From Mansonella perstans (Eukaryota > Nematoda > Chromadorea > Rhabditida > Onchocercidae): a stretch of DNA of 64,000 nucleotides. Location: the NCBI GenBank assembly GCA_037074765.1, contig JBAMDO010000055.1, positions 124,001 to 188,000 on the forward strand, in the 5' to 3' direction. Positions 14,101-31,496 of this stretch are shown piece after piece (position 1 is the first letter of the stretch; each line of letters starts with the position of its first letter). Both the position numbers and the translations under genes were made by a program. Below the pieces are notes generated by a model that had not been told where the DNA came from, did not search any database, and saw only the letters and a program-made list of their open reading frames with translations.

Positions 14101-16493
14101 ATGTATTATGGATTTGTCAAATTTCCCGATGGATGTGCAAAGTTGTCATTTAATTTATGAAAGGTAAGAACATAGTATTTGAATAATGCACCGAAAAAAT
14201 AAAACTGAAATTTCATCAGCTGACAAACTTTCTGTGATAGGTGAAAACATAAAATTTCATCAGTTGGCAAATTTTGCATGCATTATAGTTGAAAACGTGC
14301 AATATTTTACCAGCTGACGAATTTTGCATGGCAGTTGACAAATTTTTCATAGCAATTTTGGAAACAAAGTAAACGTTGTAAATGTAAAACATTTGAGTTT
14401 TTTTTCCAGCTTTACCTATAATAACCAAGAAGTGCGGATGCGTTGGAATACAATTAATTCAAATCCAGTTTATCTTCTTGGTGGCGAAATATTACTACCT
14501 GATTTCATTTTAATTAATATTACACCAACTCTCCGTATAGAGGTAAAAAATTAAAAAAATTCCTACGTTACTAATATATGATTCATTTAACATTTCAACA
14601 GTTGTAACAATTGACTTTAAAAATCATTGAAGAAATTAAAATTAATTTATTCCTAGAGGTGAAAATTTAATTTTTCATATTTTTGGAAACTTTTTATCTT
14701 GAACGTCAAGATTCTAAGAGAATATTGAAACTTAACTAAGCCCTTTATATTCATTGCAATTATCAGAATTAATTAAAATAACTATATATTATAATTCTTG
14801 TTGATAAATTGAAGTTGAAATTTAAACTTAAGAAAACTCATTGTCAATTTGTATTTAGGAATATCCAGCTGGTATGTGGGATGAGTTGCATGTGAAATTA
14901 ACATTCGAAAGACGTTGCATATGGTATTTCATGCAAGCATATGTTCCTACTTACCTTACCATATTCATTAGGTAACTACTTTGGAATTTTGAATAATAAA
15001 AGAAAGGTATAGTGCTTAAGAGAAGTTTGAAAACTGAATAAGATTAAACTAAGAAAGCAACAATGAAAAAGCACGTTTTTTAATGATGCACAAATAATTT
15101 AGGCAATATGCTATTTCACTAAATTGTTATAATTAATTATAATTAAATAATTGAAACTTATATGAATCAAAAACAAATACTTTACATGTTAGTTCTTGAG
15201 CGAATTTCAATATATGAACTTTAAGAAAGTCCAAAAAAATAAAAATGAATTCTTTTGAAAGTTCACCTTCTAGTTGGGTGTCGTTTTCATTGGGGCCACG
15301 AGCAATACCAGCCAGAACAATGCTAGGTGTTAATGCGTTGCTAGCAATGATATTCCAATTTGGCAATATTATGCGAAATTTGCCTAGAGTATCATATATT
15401 AAAGCTATTGGTATGTGGCTCAATTGTTTCGTCTAATACTTGTATCTTAAAAAAACACTAGGCTAAATTTTTTCAAATTGAAAAAAATTTTTTTTACAAA
15501 GCGACAGTTTTAAAAGTAATAAATACAAGACTTGATAATAAATAAAAAAATTTAACGTAGTGTTTTTTTTAACTGGACAACAAGTACAGGATTTTTTTTA
15601 GTATATATGAATGAATTTTATAATAAAAAGCTGATTTATTCCAGTTAAAAAGGTCAATTTTATAAACACTCGTATAAATCAAGGATTAACAGTGGTATTA
15701 TTTTAATCATTGAAACGTTTAGATGTATGGATGCTAGTCTCAATGACTTTTATATTCTCATCATTAATTGAATTAGCAATAATCGGTTCGAAGGTCAAAA
15801 ATATGGAAAGTGGTCAACGATTAAAGAGGCCACGCTGCAAAAAAGTAGATTTTTTTAAAATTATTTGAACTGTCAACTAAATAGAATTAGTTCATTCTGA
15901 TCAGTTGGAAAAGTAATAGCGACGTTGTTACTAATCTTGTGAATCTAAGCCATATATCATTGTCTTTAGGTCATCGAAAAAAGAAAAAGAAAACCAATTT
16001 TAGATTTCTTCTTATATCGAAACAAAAATTATGAGCTTAGTTCAACTTGACTATTTATCATTTAATTTGGCTGACTTTTACAAATATCATCAGTTTAGAT
16101 CAAAGGAGTAAAATCAAGTCCCAAAGGTCTTTGTGAATTCGAGAAAAGGTTTATGCTTCCGGTGGAAGGATTTGAGCTAAAATGGTGCCGACCACGTCCG
16201 ATCAGTTCTTGGACACCGGATCGAATAGATCATTTGTCAAGTGTTATCTTCCCCGCATTTTTTGCATGCTTTAATGCAAGTTCTCTAAATAATTTTTTAA
16301 CTTTTAAAGTAATTCACATTTATTTAGTTTATTAAACTATAAGAAAATTGACCCAACTGATGCTTGAAGTAATCCGGAATTTTGCATCAGTTTACCAGAT
16401 TTCTGCTCTTTAAGAAAAATCTCATGCACTTATGTAAGTTAACCGTTATTTCAGGTGATCTACTGGTCCTGGTATTCGGAATACTTCTTTTAG
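8121..16493 (+). CDS. Cys-loop ligand-gated chloride channel subunit (amine-gated MOD-1/LGC-50-like)
   Basis: Eleven exons: 8121-8403, 13127-13206, 13495-13664, 13831-13879, 14081-14163, 14410-14542, 14859-14971, 15274-15410, 15723-15844, 16099-16275, 16455-16493. They join in frame to about 461 residues. The protein starts with a signal peptide and an acidic stretch. An extracellular domain follows, with the Cys-loop at C202-C216 (13 residues between the cysteines). M1 is near 287-307, M2 carries the anion-selectivity motif PAR at 316-318, M3 is near 350-371, the loop is short and basic, and M4 ends at the C-terminus ([10 protein letters not shown]). PAR argues for chloride permeability. M2-M3 ([18 protein letters not shown]) resembles nematode MOD-1 and LGC-50 channels gated by serotonin or other amines; the ligand is inference. 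The start is the first ATG; the preceding TTG is not a start. Introns 2, 3 and 10 need non-GT donors. Intron 1 is 4.7 kb. An AATAAA lies at 16694. Confidence 0.9.
11280..11520. other. GC-richer island with a duplicated segment in channel intron 1
   Basis: This stretch differs in composition from the AT-rich intron around it. A segment starting ccagaaatc at 11350 recurs imperfectly at 11474, including gtcgcagcgtac against ctcgcactgtac. Between them is a perfect short palindrome, gccctcctgagggc, near 11416-11429. It could be a mobile-element remnant or an intronic regulatory element; neither can be shown. Confidence 0.4.
13207..13494 (+). other. GC-AG intron 2 of the channel gene
   Basis: The donor reads GAG|gcaaat and the acceptor tttag|ATG. 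The GC donor keeps the frame across the conserved stretch [16 protein letters not shown]. The nearest GT (13223) would shift the frame. Confidence 0.75.
13665..13830 (+). other. Putative GA-AG intron 3 of the channel gene
   Basis: Exon 3 must end after SPF plus two bases of an Arg codon (ag), and exon 4 starts g-aac-att-ttc. This leaves a donor reading CAG|gaattt. No GT nearby restores frame. A sequencing error, a natural variant (GT to GA) or genuine GA-AG splicing are all possible. Confidence 0.6.
14210..14355. repeat. Imperfect short repeats in channel intron 5
   Basis: Variants of the motif tttcatcagctgacaaa occur near 14213, 14255, 14308 and 14331, roughly 25 to 50 bp apart, and spread through most of the intron. 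The copies are diverged. Confidence 0.5.
16276..16454 (+). other. GC-AG intron 10 of the channel gene, interrupting M4
   Basis: Donor AAT|gcaagt and acceptor tttcag|GTG. The splice joins FPAFFACFN to [12 protein letters not shown] and a stop, completing the M4 helix that every Cys-loop subunit needs. gcaagt is the classic form of a GC donor. Confidence 0.85.
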
Positions 16494-18281
16494 TATCAAC
16501 AGAACCCACTTCCTGCTCGCTTATTACACAATCCACCTGATAAATGATTCGCTGCATTTTCGAAGCCAAGCAATCACAATTCTGTCTCATTGCTCTCATC
16601 CATTTTATGCTTATATTTAATTAATTATTTCAGTGTTCAAAATGAAAACATATTAATTAATTTATCTATCAGAACAAACTGTTAATTTAAATCAATAAAG
16701 AAATCATTTTAAAGTCTTCAGAATATTCCAACAACAATAACTTTACTTTACTATACACTTAAAAATAATCCAAATTTTATGATACTACTATATTTCATGG
16801 AGCACAATTTTTTTCTTACTTCTGACAAGTATTGACATTAAGAAAATAATCGAATTGAAATAATCATATCAAAAGTTCCCATATCATTCCAAAAATTTGT
16901 CGTGCCTTAAGAAAAAAACAATCCTTTTCATCGACTTTCTTTTTTTTATTTCGATATCTTTTTATCAATAATTTTGGCAATATTAAAATTTATTTCAATT
17001 AATGACAAAACTAATTAAATTCGTTTTCTTCCTCTGCTAAAAAAACAATTTTAATTTTTTAAAGAATTTAAATTCTATTAAATATTAAAGTGAATTTAGC
17101 AATTAATAATTTAAAATAAAATTTAAAAGAAAATATTTGCAGCAATGATTTATTTTAAAACTTACAAATGTAAAGCATTATTGTTGAAATGTATTTTTTG
17201 TTGTAAACCTATCCATTTTGTTTCAATGTCACCAAAAATGGTGATAAATTTTAATTGTCCACTTTTTCCATCCAATGCAACCTGTTATGATCGTGCAAAA
17301 TTTCAACAAAAATTTTCTCATTTATAATACGAAAAAAAAAGAAACACTAATTAATTATTATTTAATGGTAAAAAAAAAAAAGAAAAAAATAAAGAGAAAT
17401 CATTGTGTCTAATATAAATAGACACACTGCCAATAATTTTGTTGCAGTTAGGTTTAAAACAGATCAAACACAGTTTTTGATTTTGTCATTTCATTCCGTT
17501 TTTTACTTCTCTGCTTACTTTTACTTTATTTCTAAGTATGTCCTCAATCGATTTTCGAAGTACTTTAGTCGCATTGCAAATGTTTGATGTAATTTTTGTT
17601 TTTGTTTTTTTTTTTTGTTTTTTCAACTATTGAAGTAAAACTTCATTTTTAATCAACAGTATTATGAGAAATTGAAAAATGAAATTAAAGTTGAATTTGA
17701 AAAATTTTAAAAGAACAGCAATTGTTTGGCTATTATCGCAAAGATCAAAGCAGAAAAATATTCCTATAACTTATAGCTTAGTGAAAAAAAAAATATGTAT
17801 GAATATTACCATCTCAAATATTTTTGTAGTACTTTTAAGGAAGCAACTCAACAATAGACTAATTCCGGTAAAGTAAATGATTTGAATGACCTGAAGATAT
17901 GTGAGTAATCCAGTACTAACTCCCCAATTACCCAGCTGTCCTGATTTGCTGCAATAAAATTTCCATGCACAGAAATATTTTTATCAAATAATATTTTTTA
18001 TATCAAATAAAGAAAAACATTTTTTTCTTTATTTTATACGAAATACCTGTTTTGTTATATCTGTTTGTCCTATCCAAAAAAAAAAAAAAATAGTCGCCCA
18101 CTTTCGTCTCACTAGATGAATGATCGTTTATCAAATTCCTGAATTTTCCTATCTCTTTCCTTCCTTTAAGATAGTCTCGCCTATTGCCTTCCCTGTCGTT
18201 GATCAAACATAAGTGCCTGAATCAAGGATAATTGCATTATTTTGGTGATCACTGTTTCTGATAACTGTTTCATTCAATTCG

Positions 18282-18461
18282 CTAACTTCTAAAAGTGGTG
18301 TCATGGTCTTTCAAAATTTTAAGTTTTGTTTTTGTTATGCGTTTACCATCATGGGTTACAGTATCCTTACTGTTCCACATTGCAGCTACGAATATTTCAA
18401 AACCAAAACAATGTTCTACAAATGTCATCAATTCAAGAAAGAGACTGAATAGTTTCTTTCT
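18282..18461 (-). pseudogene. Possible decayed coding remnant, unidentified
   Basis: Sixty codons are open on the minus strand and read a mixed-composition peptide (for example FVAAMWNSKDTVTHDGKR) unlike the Lys/Asn/Phe-rich translations of the surrounding AT-rich DNA. It has a TGA upstream and no clear splice acceptor. A second minus-strand open stretch, at 18003-18206, follows it. The family is not recognised and it could be chance. Confidence 0.2.
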
Positions 18462-18711
18462 TCATAAGTTAGAACTTAAAGTTTAAGGTATTCGAAAGAT
18501 ACCTAGAGCCTAGTGATTTTCAACATACAATAACTAATACTATTGCTAAAAAGATTCGCTTCAAACTGTTGCTATGTTATTTCAAGTTAGAAAATTTTTG
18601 GGAAAGATGTTGTAACTCTCTATTGATGTTAGCAATGATACTTTTTCCAGAAGATGAAACTCGGAATTCATTTACATGAATGCAACTTTACACTGAGAAT
18701 ATTTTCCTCAA

Positions 18712-18742
<31 letters not shown>

Positions 18743-19489
18743 GAAATATGCTTTAGCTATTGCTAACTGAAATATCTCAGGAGATATTTTGAGGTCAAAA
18801 GAAGAAAAAAAAACTAAACAATAAGCAACACTAAATCAATAAATCATGGAATTTTAGGCTTTTTTTTAAAATTCAAACAATAACAGAGATGATCGTTCTC
18901 ATGGTTTTGTTAATTTTTAGGATGATCAATCAAAATAACATCATTAACTTTTGGTGATATTCTGAATCTAATATGATACACATTCATCACTGTCATCAAC
19001 TTGCTCGATCACCAACTTATTAACAATCACACTATGTTAACCATTACTTTTTTCTTCTTCATTTGTTTTTTCTGAACGAATGAAAGAATAAATTGATCTG
19101 AAATAATTAAACAATGGGTCGATCTGAATTAATTTAACAGTAGATTGATCTGAAACCAAACTGTCTATGTATCCTTTTTTTTTTGTCATTCAACGTGAAT
19201 GCATAACATATATGTGTCAACGTCTTTTACGTCTAATTCAAAACTTATTCATTTACTCTTCATCTTCATCAACTGTATAACGAGAATTGTCATTTTGTCT
19301 TATAACATTCCGAACAATTGTTGCATCAAAATTGTGGAGCTTTTTTTAATGGTGACAGTCTGACTCTGATTTGAACACATTCATCTCAATGTCATCCTCT
19401 TCTGTCTATCTGTTTTTGATAATGCTTAAGTTTACTATGTTGTTCTTTTTCTACCATTTCAGAAATATTTTATTATTCTCTGTCACGCT

Positions 19490-19511
19490 CATATATATAT
19501 ATATATATATA
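19490..19511. repeat. (AT)n microsatellite
   Basis: A run of about eleven AT dinucleotides. Confidence 0.9.
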
Positions 19512-22386
19512 ATTGTTATGAACTTTCAAATATTTTTAATTTTCAAATTTTAATCAAAAATATTAACATTTTGTTTTGCTTTAATAGAATAAATATGTTC
19601 AAATAATGCATCAAAATATTCAGCTTTCAAATCTCTACTGAGAACTTATAACTGAAATAAATAATTTTTAACCAACATAACTACTTTTATATTTGTGCAG
19701 ACAAATGTTTTCAAAACTGCCAGGAATAGGATTAATTAAGAAATTACTGAATGTGCTATAGATGAAATGAATTTATGACTTCAGAAAACCAAAAATTCAT
19801 TACTTCCATTAGCTTTTAGAATGAAAAAAAGGCAAAAAAATGTAACTTATTGTAAAAAGGAAACTGTGTAATGTGGCATTATTTCTTCCTATTTCTCTTT
19901 TCAATTTTATGGCTTTTTTTAAATTTGATAATACCTCTGTTTTTTTCAATTGGTATGTTTTACAAAATGATCAAATGGTCAATGTTAATTCTATTTCATT
20001 AATTATAGATAAAATGTTCATTGTTAGTTACACATAGGAAAAAAAGCAAAAATTAGACTGATAGCACTATTAATCTCATCAAAAAATATTATAATTTATC
20101 ACCGATGATAATGCTTATTGGTATTATAGTAAATGATAAATTATCTATATTCAATGTACCACAATACCTGTCTTATTCGGCAAAAATAATTCGAATTTTG
20201 TTAGAATTGTGTTTTTGTGGAACCGTTGACCGCCGTTCCAATAAAATTTACATCATATCTACCGAATATACTACTGCAAGTCAACTTGCCCAGTAATTTC
20301 GAAAATTCGATCAAAAGAATTGAAATCAAATAAAAAAGTAAAGAGAAAAAATGGATTTTTTTCCCCACTTATTTCTACCCAGATTGTTTGTTTATGCAGT
20401 CAAAAAAATTTTAAGCCTTTTAATTCAAGAATTTCAAAAAAATTGACAAAAAAAAAAAACTTTGACTTACAAGTGCATTGCAAATTTATGATTCGTTTTA
20501 AAAAAGAAAAAATTTTAAACATTTTCAAACATTTCCACGTTCAACAAGCAATTCCATTCATTTTATTTTTACTTCTAAAAGGTTTCCGCAAAATTCATTT
20601 TGCCCATTTCGTTCCTTTTTCTAATTTTCAAATTTCAATAAAAAATAGAAGAAAAAAGAAAAAACTTTGCAAAATAAAACTTTTGCGTGCAAAATCATAA
20701 AATTTCAAAACGAAGATTTAAAAATTTTAATGGATGTTTTCGAGGTCTTTTTCTATTCCACTTTTGTTTTCCTTTTTTTTGGTTTTTTTTTTTTTTTTTT
20801 TCATTAAATGAAATAATTTTTGTGTCGTTAGATGTAACGAAAAGGGACATTTCAAATGATATAAACTTTAATGAATTAAAATTGAAATGATTCAGTGTCT
20901 AAATCAATTAATGGTTCATGCAATGAGTTAATCACTTTTTCCAAAAATCACTTAATACGACAAGCTAATGATTTTACATTGCGTTTTTTTTTTTAACCCT
21001 GTTTCATTAAACATTTTGTTTCATTTTTTTAAAACTTTTCTTTAAGTTTATTTTAAAAATTTGAGCACTTTAAAAAAAACATTCTGTCTAACATTTCGTT
21101 CCATTATTGAAATGTTTTCTGACAATTTCACTACTGACAACCATACTGACACACTGATTAAATATTTTTCGAATTAGCAAACAAAAAAAAGCAAGAGAAA
21201 TAGTTTCGACCGACAACTCAGAAATTTTCTTTACCCAATTAATGCTTAATTAAATTCATTTTCTTCGAAAAAAGAAATTTCAATTTTGCTTCAAACTTAT
21301 TTTTCTTACAAACGCATTGCTTACATAGGGAAAACATATTTAGATTCAATTTTTCATGTTCAAAAGTGGGAAAAAATATAGAATTTCACATGATTGATAA
21401 ATCTTAAGAAAGAAAAATTTACATAGTGAAGAAGTGACCTTTCAGTGGTCATTACTATGGGCTACTATCTTGTCTTGTCATTGGATAGTCAATGATTGAT
21501 GGAATTTTTTTTTTTTTGTTGTAAAAATTGTAAGTCTATTTTTTATCGTTTTTTTTATCATGAATGAAAGGAAATTCATTATACAGTTAAAATACATCAA
21601 AAATGTCACTAAAATGGCCATTGTCCATTTCTTCTTCAATGAGTAAGAAGACAAAAAGAAATCATGATAAGTGACAGTGAAGTGGACGAAAGATGAAAGC
21701 TTTTAAATGAATGAAAAAAGAATATGCCATTTTGAAAATAGCACAGATGGAAGATTTCTGAAGTAATTACTTAGCCTAGCAATACACTCATCCAAGTACA
21801 TAAAGTAAGAAAAGTATTTTAAATGGTTAATTTAGTGAACTAATTAATATAATAAATATAAATGAAATTGAGCATTATCATTGCTGTTATTTGTGTATTC
21901 CTATTGAATAAATTGTTGGAAATCATTTTTGAAACTCGAATTCATTTCTTTTTTTTTTTTTTTTTATAGACTTAACGTTAAGTGATTGTAATTGTAATAT
22001 AGGTTGAACTTATAAAACTTTATAAAAAATAAGTTGAACTTTATAAGGTGCAATTTGTTGCTGTTATTGTTGTTTATGCCTAATAAAATATAGTAATGAT
22101 ATAATTTCATTAATGAAATGACCGCTAATATTTATTATCATTGAAAACTGAGAGTGAAATTTGTTTACCACAAATACGATCAACAAAAAAAAATATTTGA
22201 AATTTTGTTAGCATTAAAAAAAAAAAAAAAAATGAAATGTAAAATTTCAGACTTAAAGAAAAAAAACGAGCGAATTCTCATTGATCAATAATAGCATTGT
22301 AATTGGTTATGATTAATTGAAGAAAAATGATTACAGCAAATAAGCAGTAAATTTTTCCATATATAATACTATAATATATAACCTCA

Positions 22387-22458
22387 GATAAATTTACTAA
22401 ATTAATGATAAATTTACTGATGATAAATTTAATGATAAATTTACTAAATTACTGATAA
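22387..22458. repeat. Short tandem repeat of gataaatttactaaatta-like units
   Basis: Four imperfect copies of a unit containing gataaattta, with spacings of about 15 to 20 bp. Confidence 0.6.
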
Positions 22459-22471
22459 CATTTGATTTCAT

Positions 22472-22490
22472 GGCTTTGCACCACAAAGCC
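22472..22490. other. Small perfect hairpin upstream of egl-9
   Basis: The stem ggctttg / caaagcc (7 bp) encloses the loop cacca. It stands out against AT-rich flanks. It may be chance or part of a regulatory or RNA element. Confidence 0.35.
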
Positions 22491-22853
22491 AAAGGTCAAA
22501 CTCTGAATAACAAAATTACACTAAGTTGTTGATAAGGCGTAAAACACGGCTAATTTCATGACCTGTAGCGCAAAGCGGAAATGCAACGCTAGAAAGGAAG
22601 AGGTATTGGATAGAAAGATTAAAAAGGATGATGAGAGAGGGCGGTGTAGAGCGAGAGTTTATACATTAATAAAAGCAAAGAGTTTTGGGAAGATTTGAGA
22701 GATTTGTTTGATTAAATGAAAGTTAGAGATTGAAAAGATTATTGAGATATAATAGAGTGTGATAGATTAGGAGGAAATTCTGAAATAGCTATAATTTTGT
22801 TGTTGTGACAATGATTGAAAGTTTATTTTACAAATAGATTGATTGGATATTGC

Positions 22854-22859
22854 ACGTAC
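22854..22859 (-). promoter_or_regulatory. Candidate hypoxia response element (TACGTG)
   Basis: The plus strand reads cacgta, which is TACGTG on the minus strand and matches the HIF-1 core RCGTG. It lies about 400 bp before the egl-9 start codon. HIF prolyl hydroxylase genes in animals are often HIF targets, so a feedback site is plausible. A 6-mer can easily occur by chance. Confidence 0.3.
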
Positions 22860-23259
22860 ATTTAAGCTTATTAGCTTTCTATTAGCTCAAATTTTTTTTA
22901 AATGTAAGTTTTTTTTTTTTTTTTTTCTAGTTGAATCATTTTGCAAAAGATAGCTGATTGTAATTTTATACTTCTCTAATTTTATCATTTCAAATTTTAA
23001 AAAAATAAATTGAATTAAATGAAACTAATATTATTAACTAATACTGCAGCATTTGAAATTAATTTGAATTAAATTAATCTAATCAAAAATTAAAATTTTA
23101 TGTAATTTTGTTACTATTAACTGGTAATTATTGAACTAAAGTAATGAAGATTATTTCAAATTAGTGTAGGATGAATTAGAAAATTTATTTTTTTGAGAAT
23201 AAATTTTTTTTTAATTTTTTTAATTTTTTTTTGATTCTTATAAACATTGAATATTACCC

Positions 23260-29428
<6,169 letters not shown>

Positions 29429-31496
29429 AACATGGCAACGTTATATTTTCTTATCGCATGTTTCTTTAATCATTCAAATTGCATGTTTGTACTATGAAAG
29501 ATGTTCATAAGCTTTGAACGACTGAAACGTTTTTATAGAAAAGTTTGGAATCAACATTCAAGGGGGAGTGTAAAAGTACCTTTGATAAATGCGATAATAT
29601 ACTGTTTACTGCAGTTCACAAAAAAGTTATTTTTTACGATTATGTTACTTGCATTGTCTACTAGATGTTTTAGAGCAGATTTTAGATCTTATTGTATACC
29701 GATATCTAGAAGTGAAGGATTGGCTATCGGAATTTATTCTTGAATTTTACAGAAAATTAGGTTGGCTTATCTGTATCGATTTTCAGATATGCAAATACTT
29801 GACTCATTTATGACAACAGATTTCTCTAAAACCAATCAAGCAATTTCCTGATTTTACATCATCATAATGTTGATAAGTAGATTTATTATTCGGTATCAGG
29901 ATTCATATTTAATTATTACGACAAATTTAATTCTGTTATATATTCGTCAATTTTATTTGATCTCTTTTGATATCATTTTAATATTTAATATTCTTCTTGT
30001 TGTGCATTGTAATATCCGATTGAACGATTAATTTCATAAATTTTGTTCTTGTCTTACTAACTTTCTGTATAATTTGAACAGAGCTGTTCTTAGGTTTTCA
30101 AACTTTAAGAATTTACTTTTGCTTCTTTCATGATTCGAACTTATTTTTCAAATTTGAAAGTTAAATATTTCATAGAAGATGCAAATTATATATAGTATCT
30201 TACCATGGATACGCTGATCAGAAGATTTGATTCTAGTTAAAATTTGGCATTTCGTTTCCGGATAATTGAATTACCTTGACATATCACTGTTGCGAAGTTC
30301 TTATAATATTACCGCCTATTTTTCATCTAAAATAGGTCAAATAGGTAATTATACGAGTAGTACAGTAATTAAGTTATAGCAATGAAAACAAAAATCATTT
30401 CTCACTTATATATCAGTCTTTTCAACTTTCGTCTATTTCTCCATTTGTGCAATGTATTGATGAGATCTTTTGATGGATATTTTTCAACTAGTTTAATTTG
30501 AATTTCAATTTAAATTCTCTCAAAGGCTATATGAAAAACATGAGACATGTATTCTAAGAATGACATTTCTTTTGTTAAACATTCCGTCAAATTGCTATAT
30601 TAATTTTTTTTCACTTTTGTTCCTCTTTTCTCTTTTTCCTCTTCTTCTCATTGTTTGTTTTTTACTTTCTCCAAAATTATGTCAAATCAGTCACGCACCA
30701 TTTGTCTCTGTTTTGTTCCAAGAACTATTATTGTTGGTAATTTGTGAGACGTTTGACAATATTGTTTATAACAAACAATTTTTTGTGGCTTATTTCTTAT
30801 CATTTTGTAATCTAGTCTATTTTAGCAAATTCAGATTTTAAAATTATATCAATTTTCATCAAATTTTTGTCGAAATTTCATTTCCATTTTAATTAGTGCA
30901 AAAGTTGCTTCAAGTCATTTTGATATTCAAGAAAGAAAGATTGTGAATAAAGTGTATCCTGTGAAACATAAACACTAATTAATGACTGGTGTAAATTGAA
31001 TGAATCATGGAATTCACCATTAGAAATTGGATCTATAGTTTACAAGTGTCGCATAACTGTTTGATCTTACATCGTAAATAACCGCGACTTGGATGTTATT
31101 CGTACTAAATAGTATTCTCGCGATATAAATATAAATTTATTTTAAAGTTCATTTTATTTAAAAGTATTTCATGCTGCACAAATTAAATGAAATGAATGGT
31201 GATAAGTGAGGAAAGGATTCTCACAACGTAGGAAATTCAGTTATTTTATTAGAATGAAAGAAGAAAAAAAAATATCTGAAAGTGGAAGGAATGGAAATAT
31301 GAGTTTGCAGAGATAATTATGCGAAATACAACGAAAAAGCAATCATTCAAAAGTACTTAATTTTGTCATAACAGTATCAATCTTTATAATTCACTTTTAA
31401 ATTTCTGTGAAATAATGTTCATCTAGCCATCTTTATGTTTAATGATTGTTTCATAAATTATTTATCACCTTCTACAGATATATTTTTCAAAATTCA
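29429..31496. other. Intergenic DNA, about 2.1 kb
   Basis: 3' flank of egl-9 and 5' flank of the next gene. AT-rich open stretches such as the one at 30560-30841 are Phe/Leu-rich translations of T-rich DNA and show no family features. No RNA gene was seen. Confidence 0.6.

Larger units (their letters stand above)
16494..23259. other. Intergenic DNA, about 6.8 kb
   Basis: No confident gene. It contains the channel 3' flank (AATAAA at 16694), many homopolymers (an A run near 18712-18737, T runs near 20780 and 22910), an (AT)n microsatellite at about 19490-19511 and a short tandem repeat near 22387-22458. A minus-strand open stretch at 18282-18461 looks faintly protein-like and is listed separately. 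The last 800 bp before 23260 should hold the egl-9 promoter; it has a small hairpin at 22472-22490 and a TACGTG element at 22854-22859. Confidence 0.6.

Noticed and set aside
8121..16493. Channel gene as a pseudogene because of non-GT donors
   Set aside because: All eleven exons keep frame and every functional motif (Cys-loop, PAR, M1-M4) is intact.
20320..20890. Open frames of 126 and 67 residues
   Set aside because: They are Lys/Phe/Asn-rich translations of A- and T-rich DNA with homopolymer runs, with no splice or domain support.
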